Shown here: piece by piece, positions 52,251 through 61,179 of the stretch
How positions within the stretch are numbered: position 1 is the stretch's first letter
Layout: every line of letters starts with the position of its first letter
From: Mycobacterium colombiense CECT 3035
GTDB taxonomy: Bacteria; Actinomycetota; Actinomycetes; Mycobacteriales; Mycobacteriaceae
DNA: 64,000 bases
Assembly: GCF_002105755.1 (NCBI RefSeq)
Contig: NZ_CP020821.1
Location: 4,278,001-4,342,000 of the forward strand
Direction of reading: 5' to 3'
Notes under the pieces: model-generated
What the model saw: the letters and a program-made list of their open reading frames with translations, nothing else
What the model was told of the DNA's origin: nothing
Database searches by the model: none
Made by a program: the position numbers and the translations under genes

Positions 52251-52955
52251 ATGAAGAAATACTTCGGCCACACACTGCTCTACCTGCACGAGACGATCTC
52301 GCTGGGATCCGGGCGAAGCGACCGCTTCACCGAAATCTTCGCCGACACCTACCAGCCGATGATGGAACAACTCGGCGCCCGGCTGTTCGCGATCTGGGAA
52401 TCCACGCCGTACAACGGACACTGGCCACAGGTGACGGTGATCTGGGAGATCGACGGCTTCGCCGACTACGCCAGGATCGGCGCCGCCCAGGCCCGCGGCG
52501 GCAGCCACGAGGCCGCGTCCGGCAAATGGTCGGCGTTCCTCGCCGACATCGGCGCCTCGGGCGAGGGCCGCATCATGTACCCCGGCCCCAGCAACAAGAC
52601 GCTCGCCCAGCTGCGGGAGGCGAATTTCGCTGCGCCGCTGGTGATCCAAGAGATCATGCAGACCAAGCCGGGCCGTCAGGACGACTACATCCGCGAGCTG
52701 GAGCGGCTCTACGTTCCGTGGTCGGAGCGCACCGGCAAGCGCTGGCTGGGTTCGTTCACCACGACTTTCCGCTACAACGAGGTCATCCACTACTGGGCGC
52801 TGGACGGCGGCTGGGACTGCTTCGCCGAACACTATCCGTCCTGGAAAGAGAGCCCACCGGCCGAGATCGTCACGTGGATGAGCGTGGCTCCCGCGCTGCG
52901 CGACGGCTGGGAGGACTCCATCCTGCAGGCCCTCCCGCCATCGCCACTGCAATGA
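52251..52955 (+). CDS. NIPSNAP-like protein
   Basis: A 234-residue protein with two ferredoxin-like alpha/beta repeats of the NIPSNAP/dimeric alpha-beta barrel type: YFGHTLLYLHETISLGSG with a later WPQVTVIWEIDGFADYARI, then VIQEIMQTKPGRQDDYIRELERLYVPW with the NEVIHYWALDGGWDCFAEHY repeat. Such folds often bind lipophilic ligands or act as monooxygenases. ATG 52251 is three bases after the previous stop; its stop overlaps the P450 start (ATGA). Confidence 0.75.
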   Translation: MKKYFGHTLLYLHETISLGSGRSDRFTEIFADTYQPMMEQLGARLFAIWESTPYNGHWPQVTVIWEIDGFADYARIGAAQARGGSHEAASGKWSAFLADIGASGEGRIMYPGPSNKTLAQLREANFAAPLVIQEIMQTKPGRQDDYIRELERLYVPWSERTGKRWLGSFTTTFRYNEVIHYWALDGGWDCFAEHYPSWKESPPAEIVTWMSVAPALRDGWEDSILQALPPSPLQ

Positions 52956-54193
52956 CGGAGCCACCAATCCCCTTGAATATGACCGACTTCCATTACGATC
53001 CGTTCGACGTGGCGGTGATGTCGAACCCGTTGCCCTACTACCGGATCCTGCGCGACCGCCACCCGGTCTACTACATGCCGCAATGGGACACCTTCGCGTT
53101 GTCGCGGTTCGAGGACATCTGGACGGTGCTGGAGGTCAACAACGGCACGTTCGTCGCTTCGGAAGGCACGCTGCCACCGGCATCGGTTCTCGCGCAACAC
53201 AACAGCGGCCCGGTCGACGACCCGCCGCTGCACCCGCTGCCGTTTCACGCCATGTTCGACGCCGACCTGTACGGGGAGATCCGGCGCACCCACTCCCGGC
53301 CGTTTCGGCCACGGTCGGTCACGGACCTGGAGGGCCGGATCCGTGCGCTGGCCAACGAACGCCTCGACGCGCTGCTGCCGGGCGGTTCGTTCGACCTGAC
53401 CCAGGACTACGGCGGCATCGTGGTGGCCGCCATCGTATGCGAATTGTGCGGCATCCCAACCGATCTCGCGCCCCAGGTACTCGCCACGGTCAACGCCGGC
53501 AGCCTCGCGCAGCCCGGCGAAGGCGTGGACACCGGCCAGGCACGGCCCAACTACTTCGAGTACCTGCTGCCCGCGGTCCAGCGTCGGCGCGCCGATCCGT
53601 CCGGGGGACCGCTCGACGTGGTCGACGGCCTGCTCGGCTATCGCCTGCCCGATGGCGGCGCGCTCGACGACATGGAAGTCGCGACCCAGATGCTGTGCAT
53701 CTTCATCGGGGGAACCGAGACGGTGCCCAAGATCGTCGCGCACGGACTCTGGGAGCTCAGCCGGCGGCCCGACCAACTAGCGGCCGTGCGCGCCGACCTG
53801 GACAGCAACGTGCTCGTCGCCCGCGACGAGATGATCCGATTCTGCGCGCCGGCGCAGTGGTTCGCCCGAACGGTGCGCAAGCCCTTCGCGATTCACGGTG
53901 AAACCCTGAATCCGGGCCAGCGCGTCATCACCCTGCTCGCCTCGGCCAACCGCGACGAACGGGAATACCCCGAGCCCGACGAATTCGTCTGGGACCGGCC
54001 GATCCGGCGCTCGCTGGCGTTCGGCCGTGGCCAGCACTTCTGCATCGGCTACCATCTGGCCCGGCTGGAAGTGGCTGTGCTGCTACAGGAATGGCTGCGC
54101 CGGGTGCCCGATTTCGCGATCCAGGGTGACGCCGCCACCCGGCTGCCGTCCAGCTTCCAATGGGGCTGGAACAACATTCCGGTGGAGGTCTGA
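52952..54193 (+). CDS. cytochrome P450
   Basis: P450 monooxygenase of 413 residues, different from CYP138 in this window. The I-helix motif GGTET is at 253-257, ExxR is Glu293-Arg296 and the haem loop FGRGQHFC puts the cysteine ligand at 364. It probably hydroxylates a cyclic or terpenoid-like substrate as the first oxidation of the pathway (inference). ATG 52952 overlaps the NIPSNAP-like stop. No ferredoxin gene lies in the operon, so electrons must come from elsewhere. Confidence 0.95.
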   Translation: MTEPPIPLNMTDFHYDPFDVAVMSNPLPYYRILRDRHPVYYMPQWDTFALSRFEDIWTVLEVNNGTFVASEGTLPPASVLAQHNSGPVDDPPLHPLPFHAMFDADLYGEIRRTHSRPFRPRSVTDLEGRIRALANERLDALLPGGSFDLTQDYGGIVVAAIVCELCGIPTDLAPQVLATVNAGSLAQPGEGVDTGQARPNYFEYLLPAVQRRRADPSGGPLDVVDGLLGYRLPDGGALDDMEVATQMLCIFIGGTETVPKIVAHGLWELSRRPDQLAAVRADLDSNVLVARDEMIRFCAPAQWFARTVRKPFAIHGETLNPGQRVITLLASANRDEREYPEPDEFVWDRPIRRSLAFGRGQHFCIGYHLARLEVAVLLQEWLRRVPDFAIQGDAATRLPSSFQWGWNNIPVEV

Positions 54194-54194
54194 C

Positions 54195-55163
54195 GTGTGG
54201 TCGCACCGGATCATCGCCCCGTACCTGTTCGAGCGCACCACGATCGACGACAAGACGCCCGAGTGCCTGGCCGACGGTCAGGTGCTGCTGCGGTTTTCGG
54301 CCGCCGGTGTCTGTGGCAGCGACCTCCCGGCCTTTCGCGGCGCCAGGGGACGGATCCCCGGTGACGACGGCCGAAGCGGTCCCGAGAAAGACGGCTTCCC
54401 CATCCACGAGGTCGCCGGCGAGGTGATCGCCAGCCGGCACCCCGCACACCGGCCGGGCGATCACGTGGTCGGCTGGGCGTCGGGGTTCGACGGCTTGATG
54501 GAACGCATCGTCAGCAGCGGCGACGGGCTGGCGCCCTACGATCCGGCGTTGACCCCCGCCCAGGCCGTCGGGTTGCAACCGCTGGCCTGCGTGCTCTACG
54601 CGTGCGAGCAGCTCGGCGACCTGGCCGGCCGTCACGTCGCGATCATCGGCCAGGGATCGATCGGCCTGTTGTTCTCCTACGTCGCCAAGGCGGCGGGCGC
54701 GCGGCGGGTCACCGGGGTCGACCCGATCGATCGCCGCGATGTCGCAAGGGCTTTCGGGGTCGACGACCCGGTGCGCGCCACCAGCGACCGCTGGGTGAGC
54801 CAGCTCGGGCCCGGCGACCGCGCGGACGTCGTCATCGAGGCCGTCGGCCACCAGGTCGCCACCCTGAACCACGCCATCGACGCCGCCGCCCCCGGCGGCA
54901 CCGTGTTCTACTTCGGCGTCGCCGACGACGAGATGTATCCGATCAGCATGCGGGTGATGCTGCGCAACAACCTGACCCTGAAATCCGGTGTGACGCTGGA
55001 CCGCCAGAGGATGCTGGAGCTCGCCGGCAAGTTCACCGCCGAGCACCCCTGGCTGCTGGGCGCCTACCTCACCCACACGTTCGGCATCGACGGCGTGCAG
55101 GACGCGTTCGACCTGGCCTGCCGGCCGGACCCCGAACGCATCAAGATCGCGATCGCCGAATGA
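54195..55163 (+). CDS. zinc-dependent alcohol dehydrogenase family protein
   Basis: Medium-chain dehydrogenase of 322 residues. The catalytic-zinc cysteine is Cys40 in AAGVCGSDLPA, with IHEVAGE after it, and the NAD motif IIGQGSIGLL lies near residue 155. The structural-zinc four-cysteine loop is replaced by a GRIPGDDGRSGPEK stretch. It would oxidise the hydroxyl made by the P450. GTG 54195 is one base after the P450 stop, so both are tightly coupled. Substrate unknown. Confidence 0.9.
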   Translation: MWSHRIIAPYLFERTTIDDKTPECLADGQVLLRFSAAGVCGSDLPAFRGARGRIPGDDGRSGPEKDGFPIHEVAGEVIASRHPAHRPGDHVVGWASGFDGLMERIVSSGDGLAPYDPALTPAQAVGLQPLACVLYACEQLGDLAGRHVAIIGQGSIGLLFSYVAKAAGARRVTGVDPIDRRDVARAFGVDDPVRATSDRWVSQLGPGDRADVVIEAVGHQVATLNHAIDAAAPGGTVFYFGVADDEMYPISMRVMLRNNLTLKSGVTLDRQRMLELAGKFTAEHPWLLGAYLTHTFGIDGVQDAFDLACRPDPERIKIAIAE

Positions 55164-55170
55164 GCCGACC

Positions 55171-55923
55171 ATGACTTCGCCGAGCAACCTGCAGCGGGCG
55201 CTGAGCCGCAAGACCCCGATCTTCGGCGGCTGGGTCACCGGCCCGACGGCGCTGGGACCCGAGGAATTCGCCCGCGCCGGTTACGATTACGTCGGCTTCG
55301 ACGCGCAGCACGGCTATCTCGACGACGCCGACATCGCCCGCATCTTGCGCCGCACCGAGCACGTGCCCGTCGGCACCGTGGTGCGCCTGCCCAACGCCGA
55401 CGCGGCACCGATCGGTCGGGTGCTGGACGCCGGCGCCGACGCCGTCGTCATCGCGATGATCGAGTCGGCGGACCAGGCCGCCGCCGCGGTGGCCGCCACC
55501 CGCTACCCACCGCGCGGCGTGCGCAGCTTCGGCCCGCTCCGCGCCAGCCTGGGCCACGACCCCGCCGCCCACGAGGCACGGGCCGGCGTGTTCGCGATGA
55601 TCGAGACCGCGGCCGCGCTGGCCGGCATCCACGAGATCTGCGCCGTCGACGGGCTCACCGGAATCTACGTCGGCCCGGCCGATCTCGCCATTTCACTCGG
55701 GGCCGGCGTCGTCGGCGCCACCCGGCATCCCGACGTGCTGGACGCGATCGTGCGCATCCATCGGGTGGCGACGGACGCGGGCCTGCTCACCGGCATTCAC
55801 GCCGGGGACGGGAAGACGGGTCATGCCATGGCGCAGTTGGGGTTCGGCATGATCACCCTGGCCGCGGAGTCACAGGCGCTGCGCCGCGGCGCCGCGGAGC
55901 ACCTGCGTGAGGCGACGCAATGA
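55171..55923 (+). CDS. HpcH/HpaI family aldolase
   Basis: Class II pyruvate-type aldolase of 250 residues. The FDAQHGYLDD start with His47, the metal ligands Glu145 in FAMIET and Asp171 in VGPADLAISLG, and Arg-rich segments are as in HpcH and citrate-lyase beta relatives. It would cleave a 4-hydroxy-2-keto acid or similar to pyruvate plus an aldehyde, or cleave a CoA ester. ATG 55171 is seven bases after the ADH stop. Confidence 0.9.
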   Translation: MTSPSNLQRALSRKTPIFGGWVTGPTALGPEEFARAGYDYVGFDAQHGYLDDADIARILRRTEHVPVGTVVRLPNADAAPIGRVLDAGADAVVIAMIESADQAAAAVAATRYPPRGVRSFGPLRASLGHDPAAHEARAGVFAMIETAAALAGIHEICAVDGLTGIYVGPADLAISLGAGVVGATRHPDVLDAIVRIHRVATDAGLLTGIHAGDGKTGHAMAQLGFGMITLAAESQALRRGAAEHLREATQ

Positions 55924-56330
55924 CGGGCGACGCCCGCGACGATGAGGCCGCGATCCGCGAACTGCTCGCCGGTTACGCCCTGGCGCTTGACGTCGGCGAC
56001 GCCGACGAGTGCGTGCACCTGTTCGCGCCCGACGGCGAATTCCTGGTCTACGGCAAGACCTTTGCCGGCCATGATGCGATCGCGGGCATGTTCCGCGCCG
56101 CGGCGCGCGGCCTGCACCTGAACGGCAGCGCGCGGATCGAGGTCGTGGGGGAGCGGGCCACCGCCAGATCGCAGGTACTGTTCGTCCGCGCGGGCGACCT
56201 GCAGCTGCGGCCGGCGATCTACGACGACGAACTGACCCGCACCGCCGGGCAGTGGCGGTTTGCGCGGCGCCGCTGCCGCTTCGTCACCAGCGCCGGCCTG
56301 GCCAACAGCCCCGAGGTGAGTCCAACATGA
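55920..56330 (+). CDS. SnoaL/NTF2-like protein
   Basis: A 136-residue NTF2-fold protein of the SnoaL_4 or similar type: EAAIRELLAGYALALDVGDADECVHLFAPDGEF is the N-terminal helix and strand, followed by a short FRAAARGLHLNG helix. Related proteins include dehydratases and hydroxylases of small substrates, but no catalytic pair is certain. ATG 55920 overlaps the aldolase stop (ATGA) and its own stop overlaps the SDR start, so translation is coupled. Confidence 0.85.
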   Translation: MTGDARDDEAAIRELLAGYALALDVGDADECVHLFAPDGEFLVYGKTFAGHDAIAGMFRAAARGLHLNGSARIEVVGERATARSQVLFVRAGDLQLRPAIYDDELTRTAGQWRFARRRCRFVTSAGLANSPEVSPT

Positions 56331-57055
56331 ACCAACGCGTCGCGCTGGTGACCGGCGCCGCCGGCGGACAGGGCGAGGCGATTGCCAACCGCCTGCGCGG
56401 CAAGGGCTTTGCGGTGGCCGCCTGCGACCGGCGGATCGATGAGCTCCGCGCCGCGGTCAGCAAGGCGGGCGACGACGGCGTGATCGCGCTCGAGCTCGAC
56501 GTCACCGCGCCGGAGCGCTGGGACTCCGTGGTCGCGGAGGTGGTCGGGCGCTTCGGGTCGCTGAGCACGCTGGTCAACTGCGCCGGCGTGCTGCATCGGG
56601 CGTCGCTGACCGAGGAGACGCCCGAAGGTTTCGAAACCGCCTGGCGGGTCAACTGTCTGGGCCCGTTCCTCGGGATGCGCGCGGCGCTGGAACACCTACG
56701 TAAGGCGTCGAACGCGTGCATCGTCAACATCTGCAGCACCGGCGCGATCCGCCCGTTCCCGCAGCACAGCGCCTACGGGTCGTCGAAGTGGGCGCTGCGC
56801 GGACTGACCCAGACCGTCGCCGCCGAACTGGCGCCCTCCGGCATCCGGGTCAATGCCGTCTTCCCCGGGCCGATCGCCACATCGATGCTCGACGAGGCGA
56901 CCCAATCGCGGCTGGCCGAGGCGTCGATGTTCGGGCGGATCGGCGAGGCCGGTGAAGTCGCCGATGCCGTGGCCTTTTTGGTCTCCGACGAGGCGTCGTT
57001 CATCACCGGCTCCGAACTCATCATCGACGGTGGGCAATGCCTGCAGATCCGATGA
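56327..57055 (+). CDS. short-chain dehydrogenase
   Basis: Classical SDR of 242 residues. TGAAGGQGEA near residue 9 binds NAD(P), CAG is near residue 85, and Ser in ICSTGAIRP with YGSSK (Tyr near 145) form the active site. It could interconvert an alcohol and a ketone before the Baeyer-Villiger step. ATG 56327 overlaps the SnoaL-like stop, and the monooxygenase ATG overlaps its own stop, so the operon is continuous. Confidence 0.92.
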   Translation: MNQRVALVTGAAGGQGEAIANRLRGKGFAVAACDRRIDELRAAVSKAGDDGVIALELDVTAPERWDSVVAEVVGRFGSLSTLVNCAGVLHRASLTEETPEGFETAWRVNCLGPFLGMRAALEHLRKASNACIVNICSTGAIRPFPQHSAYGSSKWALRGLTQTVAAELAPSGIRVNAVFPGPIATSMLDEATQSRLAEASMFGRIGEAGEVADAVAFLVSDEASFITGSELIIDGGQCLQIR

Positions 57056-58548
57056 ACGTCGGCATCATCGGTGCCGGACCCGGCGGACTGGCGCTGGGAA
57101 TCATGCTGTCACGGGCTGGTTTTGACCGGTTCACCATCTTCGACCGGGAGGACGGCGTCGGCGGCACCTGGCGGATCAACACTTATCCGGGGCTGGCGTG
57201 CGACGTCAAGTCGCACCTCTACTCCTACTCGTTCGACCTGAACGCCGACTGGTCGCGGCTGTGGTCGGGGCAGCCCGAGATCCTGGATTACTTCCAGCGC
57301 TGCGCCGACAAGTACGGTTTGCGGTCACACCTGCGCCTGCGCACCGAAGTCAAGGCGGCGCAATGGGATCCGAAGAGTCAACTGTGGTGCCTGACCACCG
57401 CGTCCGGCGAGCAGCATCATTTCAACGTCGTCGTGTCGGCGGTCGGACTGTTCACGCGGCCGCTGCTTCCCGACCTCACCGAAGAGGAGCCGTTCACCGG
57501 TACGGTGATGCACTCGTCGCGCTGGGACCACTCGATACCGTTGGAAGGCAAGCGGATCGCCGTGCTCGGCACCGGCTCGACGGCCTCCCAGCTGATCCCC
57601 GAGCTGGCCAGGGTCGCCGACAAGGTGTATTCGGTGCAGCGGTCGCCGACCTGGATCCTGCCCAAGCCGGACCGGCACTACACGCGGCGCGAGCGCTGGC
57701 TGTTCGCGCACCTCCCGTTCGCCAAAAGGCTGTACCGGGCCCGGCTGTGGCTGCGCAGCGAATCCAACATCGCGGTGATCGAGCATGGCAGCGAAAAGAC
57801 CGAGCAGTTCAAGGCCGTCGCGCTCGGGATGCTCGAGAAGTCGGTCGACGACGAGGAACTGCGCCGCAAGCTCACTCCGGAGCATCCGATGGGCTGCAAG
57901 CGGCTGGTGTTCTCGTCGGACTACCTGGCCGCGTTGACCCGGCCGAACGTCGAGGTGGTGACCAGCCCGGCGCGCGCCCTGCGCAGCCGATCCCTGGTGA
58001 CCGACGACGGCACCGAACGCGAGGTGGACCTGGTGGTCTGCGCTACCGGCTACGCCGCGGCCGACTATCTCGCGGAACTGGACGTGTCCGGCGAGCACGG
58101 AATGACCCTGCGGGAGGTGTGGCGGGACGGGGCGCACGCCTACCTGGGCATGGCCGTGCCGGGCTTCCCCAACTTCTTCATGCTGTACGGTCCCAACACC
58201 AATGTCGGCTCCAACAGCGTCATCTTCATCCTCGAGGCGCAGGCGCGCTACGTCGTGCGGGCGCTGAAATATCTGCGGCGCAGGGGCAAGCGCTACGTTG
58301 CGGTGCGGCCCGCAGCGCTGGCCGACTTCGTCGCCAAGATCGATCGGTGGATGGTGGGTACGGTGTGGACCACCCAGTGCAGCAACTACTTTCGCGCCCC
58401 CAATGGGCGGGTGGTCACCCAGTGGCCGCGCAGCGCGCGCGCTTTCTGGAGCATGACGCGCAGGTTCGTCCCGGCCGACTTTACTTTCACCCCGCCCGTC
58501 ACGTCGGCGCCCGACCCGGTCACCGCGCCGCAGCGGGGCGCGCGGTGA
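57052..58548 (+). CDS. Baeyer-Villiger-type flavin monooxygenase
   Basis: FAD- and NADPH-dependent monooxygenase of 498 residues. Both Rossmann motifs are present (GAGPGG at 7-12, GTGSTA at 173-178) and the Baeyer-Villiger fingerprint FxGxxxHxxxWD is Phe148 to Asp159 (FTGTVMHSSRWD). CATGYAAADYL closes the FAD domain. It would convert a cyclic or linear ketone to a lactone or ester. ATG 57052 overlaps the SDR stop; ATG 57037 is the longer option and has no homology. The esterase start overlaps its stop. Confidence 0.93.
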   Translation: MNVGIIGAGPGGLALGIMLSRAGFDRFTIFDREDGVGGTWRINTYPGLACDVKSHLYSYSFDLNADWSRLWSGQPEILDYFQRCADKYGLRSHLRLRTEVKAAQWDPKSQLWCLTTASGEQHHFNVVVSAVGLFTRPLLPDLTEEEPFTGTVMHSSRWDHSIPLEGKRIAVLGTGSTASQLIPELARVADKVYSVQRSPTWILPKPDRHYTRRERWLFAHLPFAKRLYRARLWLRSESNIAVIEHGSEKTEQFKAVALGMLEKSVDDEELRRKLTPEHPMGCKRLVFSSDYLAALTRPNVEVVTSPARALRSRSLVTDDGTEREVDLVVCATGYAAADYLAELDVSGEHGMTLREVWRDGAHAYLGMAVPGFPNFFMLYGPNTNVGSNSVIFILEAQARYVVRALKYLRRRGKRYVAVRPAALADFVAKIDRWMVGTVWTTQCSNYFRAPNGRVVTQWPRSARAFWSMTRRFVPADFTFTPPVTSAPDPVTAPQRGAR

Positions 58549-59483
58549 CGGGGCTGGACGGGGCCGATCGCCTGGATCCCGCGCTGCGGGAGGTCGCGAC
58601 GACGCGCACCGAGTTCTCGCTGGCCGCAATCCAACTCACCCGGGATCCGTTCAACGAGCGCCGCCGGCTGACCGCCGAGCGGACCGATGCGCACGGGGTC
58701 CGGATCGTCGGGGATCGCGTGCCGACGCGATCCGGCGGTGTCGACGTGCGCATCTATCGCGGCGGGCCGCAGGGCCCGGCGCCGGCCGTGGTGTTCTGCC
58801 ACGCAGGGGGTTTCGCGCTGGGCAACCTCGACACCGATCACGTTCAGTGCGTGCAGCTGGCGCGCCGCGGCCGCTGCACCGTGGTGTCGGTCGACTACCG
58901 GCTCGCCCCCGAACACCCCTACCCGGCGGCCCTCGACGACGCCGGCGCCGTGCTGACCTGGGTGGCCGCGAACGCGGTTGCGCTCGAAGCGGATCCGGCA
59001 CGCCTGGCGGTCGCCGGCAGCAGCGCCGGCGCCGCCCTGGCCGCATGCCTGGCACAGCGGGCCACCGACGGGGCGGCGCCGCCGGTGGTGTTCCAGCTGC
59101 TGCACCAGCCGGTGCTCGACGATCGGGGCACCTTGTCGAAGGCGGAGTTCCGCGCCAGCCCGGCGTTCGACGGCGAGGCCGCCGACCTGATGTGGCGCCA
59201 CTACCTGGGCCCGGCCAGCACAGCCGAAACCGCGGTGCCCGCCCGTCGCGGCGAATTCGCGGGACTGCCACCGGCTTTGATCACCTGCGCCGAGATCGAC
59301 CCGTTTCGCGACGAGGCGATCGACTACGCGCTGCGGCTACTGCGCGCCGGGGTCTCGGCCGAGTTGCACGTCTTCGCGCGCGCCTGTCACGGGTTCGACT
59401 CGCTGCTGCCGCATTGGGCGGGCTCGCAACGACTGTTCGCGCTGCAGGGCGACGCCTTGGCGAGCGCGTTGCACAACGACTAA
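58545..59483 (+). CDS. HSL-family esterase/lipase
   Basis: Alpha/beta hydrolase of the hormone-sensitive-lipase family, 312 residues. The oxyanion motif appears as HAGG at 86-89, in place of the usual HGGG; the nucleophile is Ser160 in GSSAG; Asp in CAEIDPFRDEA and His in ACHGFD complete the triad. It would hydrolyse the ester or lactone from the Baeyer-Villiger step. GTG 58545 overlaps the monooxygenase stop. Its stop overlaps that of the convergent adhE1-like gene by four bases. Confidence 0.92.
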   Translation: MTGLDGADRLDPALREVATTRTEFSLAAIQLTRDPFNERRRLTAERTDAHGVRIVGDRVPTRSGGVDVRIYRGGPQGPAPAVVFCHAGGFALGNLDTDHVQCVQLARRGRCTVVSVDYRLAPEHPYPAALDDAGAVLTWVAANAVALEADPARLAVAGSSAGAALAACLAQRATDGAAPPVVFQLLHQPVLDDRGTLSKAEFRASPAFDGEAADLMWRHYLGPASTAETAVPARRGEFAGLPPALITCAEIDPFRDEAIDYALRLLRAGVSAELHVFARACHGFDSLLPHWAGSQRLFALQGDALASALHND

Positions 59484-60592
59484 CCGTCGAATCTGATCAG
59501 CTGCCGGACGGCGGTGCCGTCGGCCAGGTTGTCCATCGCCTCGTTGATGCCCTCCAGCGGAATCGTCGACGACACCAACGATTCCACCGGCAACCGCCCG
59601 GACTGCCACAGCTCGACGAAACGGGGAATGTCCCGGCTGGGCACCGCCGAGCCGAGGTAACTGCCGATCAACGACCGGCCTTCGGCCACAAAGCCCAACG
59701 GCGACACGCTGATTCGGGCGGCGGGCGGCGGCAGGCCCACCGTAACGGTCCGGCCCCCGGGCGCGGTCAACGCGATCGAGGTCTCCAGCGCGGCCGGATG
59801 ACCGACGGCCTCGACCACCACCGCGGCCTTCACCCCGGCGTCGGTGGCCTGCTGCGGCGTGTAGGCGTCATGGGCGCCCAGGCGGCGCGCTGCCGCCAAT
59901 TTCTCCGGCAGCTGATCGACCGCCACGACGCGGACGTCGGGATAGGTCAGCGCGGTGAGCAGCGCCGCCATCCCGACACCGCCCAGCCCGACGACGGCGA
60001 CGGTCTGGCCGGGTCGGGGATGTCCCACGTTGAGCACCGCGCCACCGCCGGTGAGCACCGCGCAGCCCAGCAGCGCGGCGACGTCGGCCGGCACGTCGCC
60101 GGGCACTGCGACCGCGCTGGCGCGGTTGACGACCGCGTGCGTCGCGAAGCCCGAGACGCCCAGGTGGTGAAACACCGGGTGCCCGGCGCGGCTGAGCCGG
60201 ATGTCGCCGCCGAGCAGGGTGCCGGCGCCGTTCGCCGCGCTGCCCGGTTCGCACGGCGTGAGGCCGTCGGTCGCGCACGCCGCGCAATGGCCGCACCGCG
60301 GCAGGAACACCAGCACCACCCGCTGACCCACGGCCAGGTCGTCGACGCCCTCACCGACCCGCTCGACGATCCCGGCGGCCTCGTGGCCGAGCAACATCGG
60401 CACCGGCCGCACCCGGTTGCCGTCGACCACCGACAGGTCGGAGTGGCAGACGCCGGCCGCCTCGACTCGGACCATGACCTCGCCGCGTCCCGGCGGCGCC
60501 AGGTCGAGCTCGGTGACGGCGATCGGCCGCGACTGCGCGTAGGGCCGAGGTGACCCGATGTGCTCCAGCACCGCGCCCCGGATTGAAGGCAT
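59480..60592 (-). CDS. adhE1: zinc-type alcohol dehydrogenase AdhE1-like (Rv0162c)
   Basis: Medium-chain zinc alcohol dehydrogenase of 370 residues, in the Rv0162c (383) position. The catalytic zinc site has GVCHSDL and GHEAAG; the structural zinc cysteines are in CGHCAACATDGLTPC; the NAD motif is VVGLGGVGMAAL. It oxidises or reduces an alcohol/aldehyde pair. ATG 60592 gives MPSIRGAVLEHIG, matching the tuberculosis start. It is divergent from the Rv0163-like gene, 14 bases apart. It marks the right edge of the accessory island. Confidence 0.9.
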   Translation of the reverse strand: MPSIRGAVLEHIGSPRPYAQSRPIAVTELDLAPPGRGEVMVRVEAAGVCHSDLSVVDGNRVRPVPMLLGHEAAGIVERVGEGVDDLAVGQRVVLVFLPRCGHCAACATDGLTPCEPGSAANGAGTLLGGDIRLSRAGHPVFHHLGVSGFATHAVVNRASAVAVPGDVPADVAALLGCAVLTGGGAVLNVGHPRPGQTVAVVGLGGVGMAALLTALTYPDVRVVAVDQLPEKLAAARRLGAHDAYTPQQATDAGVKAAVVVEAVGHPAALETSIALTAPGGRTVTVGLPPPAARISVSPLGFVAEGRSLIGSYLGSAVPSRDIPRFVELWQSGRLPVESLVSSTIPLEGINEAMDNLADGTAVRQLIRFDG

Positions 60593-60606
60593 GCTGGAAT
60601 ACAACC

Positions 60607-61080
60607 ATGGCGTCGGCTTCCGTAGTTCCGCCCGCACCCGACGGGCTGACCAGCAACGATTTTCCGGTGCTGTGGCCGGTCGGAACCCGGTGGGCCGACA
60701 ACGACATGTTCGGCCACCTCAACAACGCCGTGTATTACCAGCTGTTCGACACCGCGATCAACGCGTGGATCAACACCAGCACCGGGCTGGACCCGCTCAC
60801 CACGCCCGCCCTGGGCATCGTGGCGGAATCGGGTTGCCGCTACTTCTCCGAACTGCAATTCCCGCAGGACCTCAGGGTGGGCCTGGCCGTCACGCGGCTG
60901 GGCCGGAGCAGCGTCACCTACCGGCTGGGCGTCTTCCGGGCCGAGCCCGCGGCAACTCAGGCCCAACCCATCACCGCGCTCGGACACTGGGTGCACGTCT
61001 ACGTCGACCGGGTCACCCGCAAGTCCGTCCCGATTCCCGACGCCGTTCGCGCGCTGCTGGCCACGGCCACCGTGGACTGA
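60607..61080 (+). CDS. 4HBT-type thioesterase (Rv0163-like)
   Basis: Single hot-dog acyl-CoA thioesterase of 157 residues (Rv0163 has 151). The active-site pattern WADNDMFGHLNNAVYY, with the catalytic Asp near residue 31, and the HVYVD end are clear. It releases an acid from its CoA thioester; substrate unknown. ATG 60607 is 14 bases from the divergent adhE1-like start, so the two share a promoter region. TB18.5 follows after 99 bases. Confidence 0.9.
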   Translation: MASASVVPPAPDGLTSNDFPVLWPVGTRWADNDMFGHLNNAVYYQLFDTAINAWINTSTGLDPLTTPALGIVAESGCRYFSELQFPQDLRVGLAVTRLGRSSVTYRLGVFRAEPAATQAQPITALGHWVHVYVDRVTRKSVPIPDAVRALLATATVD

Positions 61081-61179
61081 CAGGTCGACCAATAACGGCC
61101 CGGCACCAGGGTTTTCGTCACCGCACGGGGCCGCGACGGCACCGCAAGGACGCGCGGCCGGCCCGGCTATGCTTCGCGC

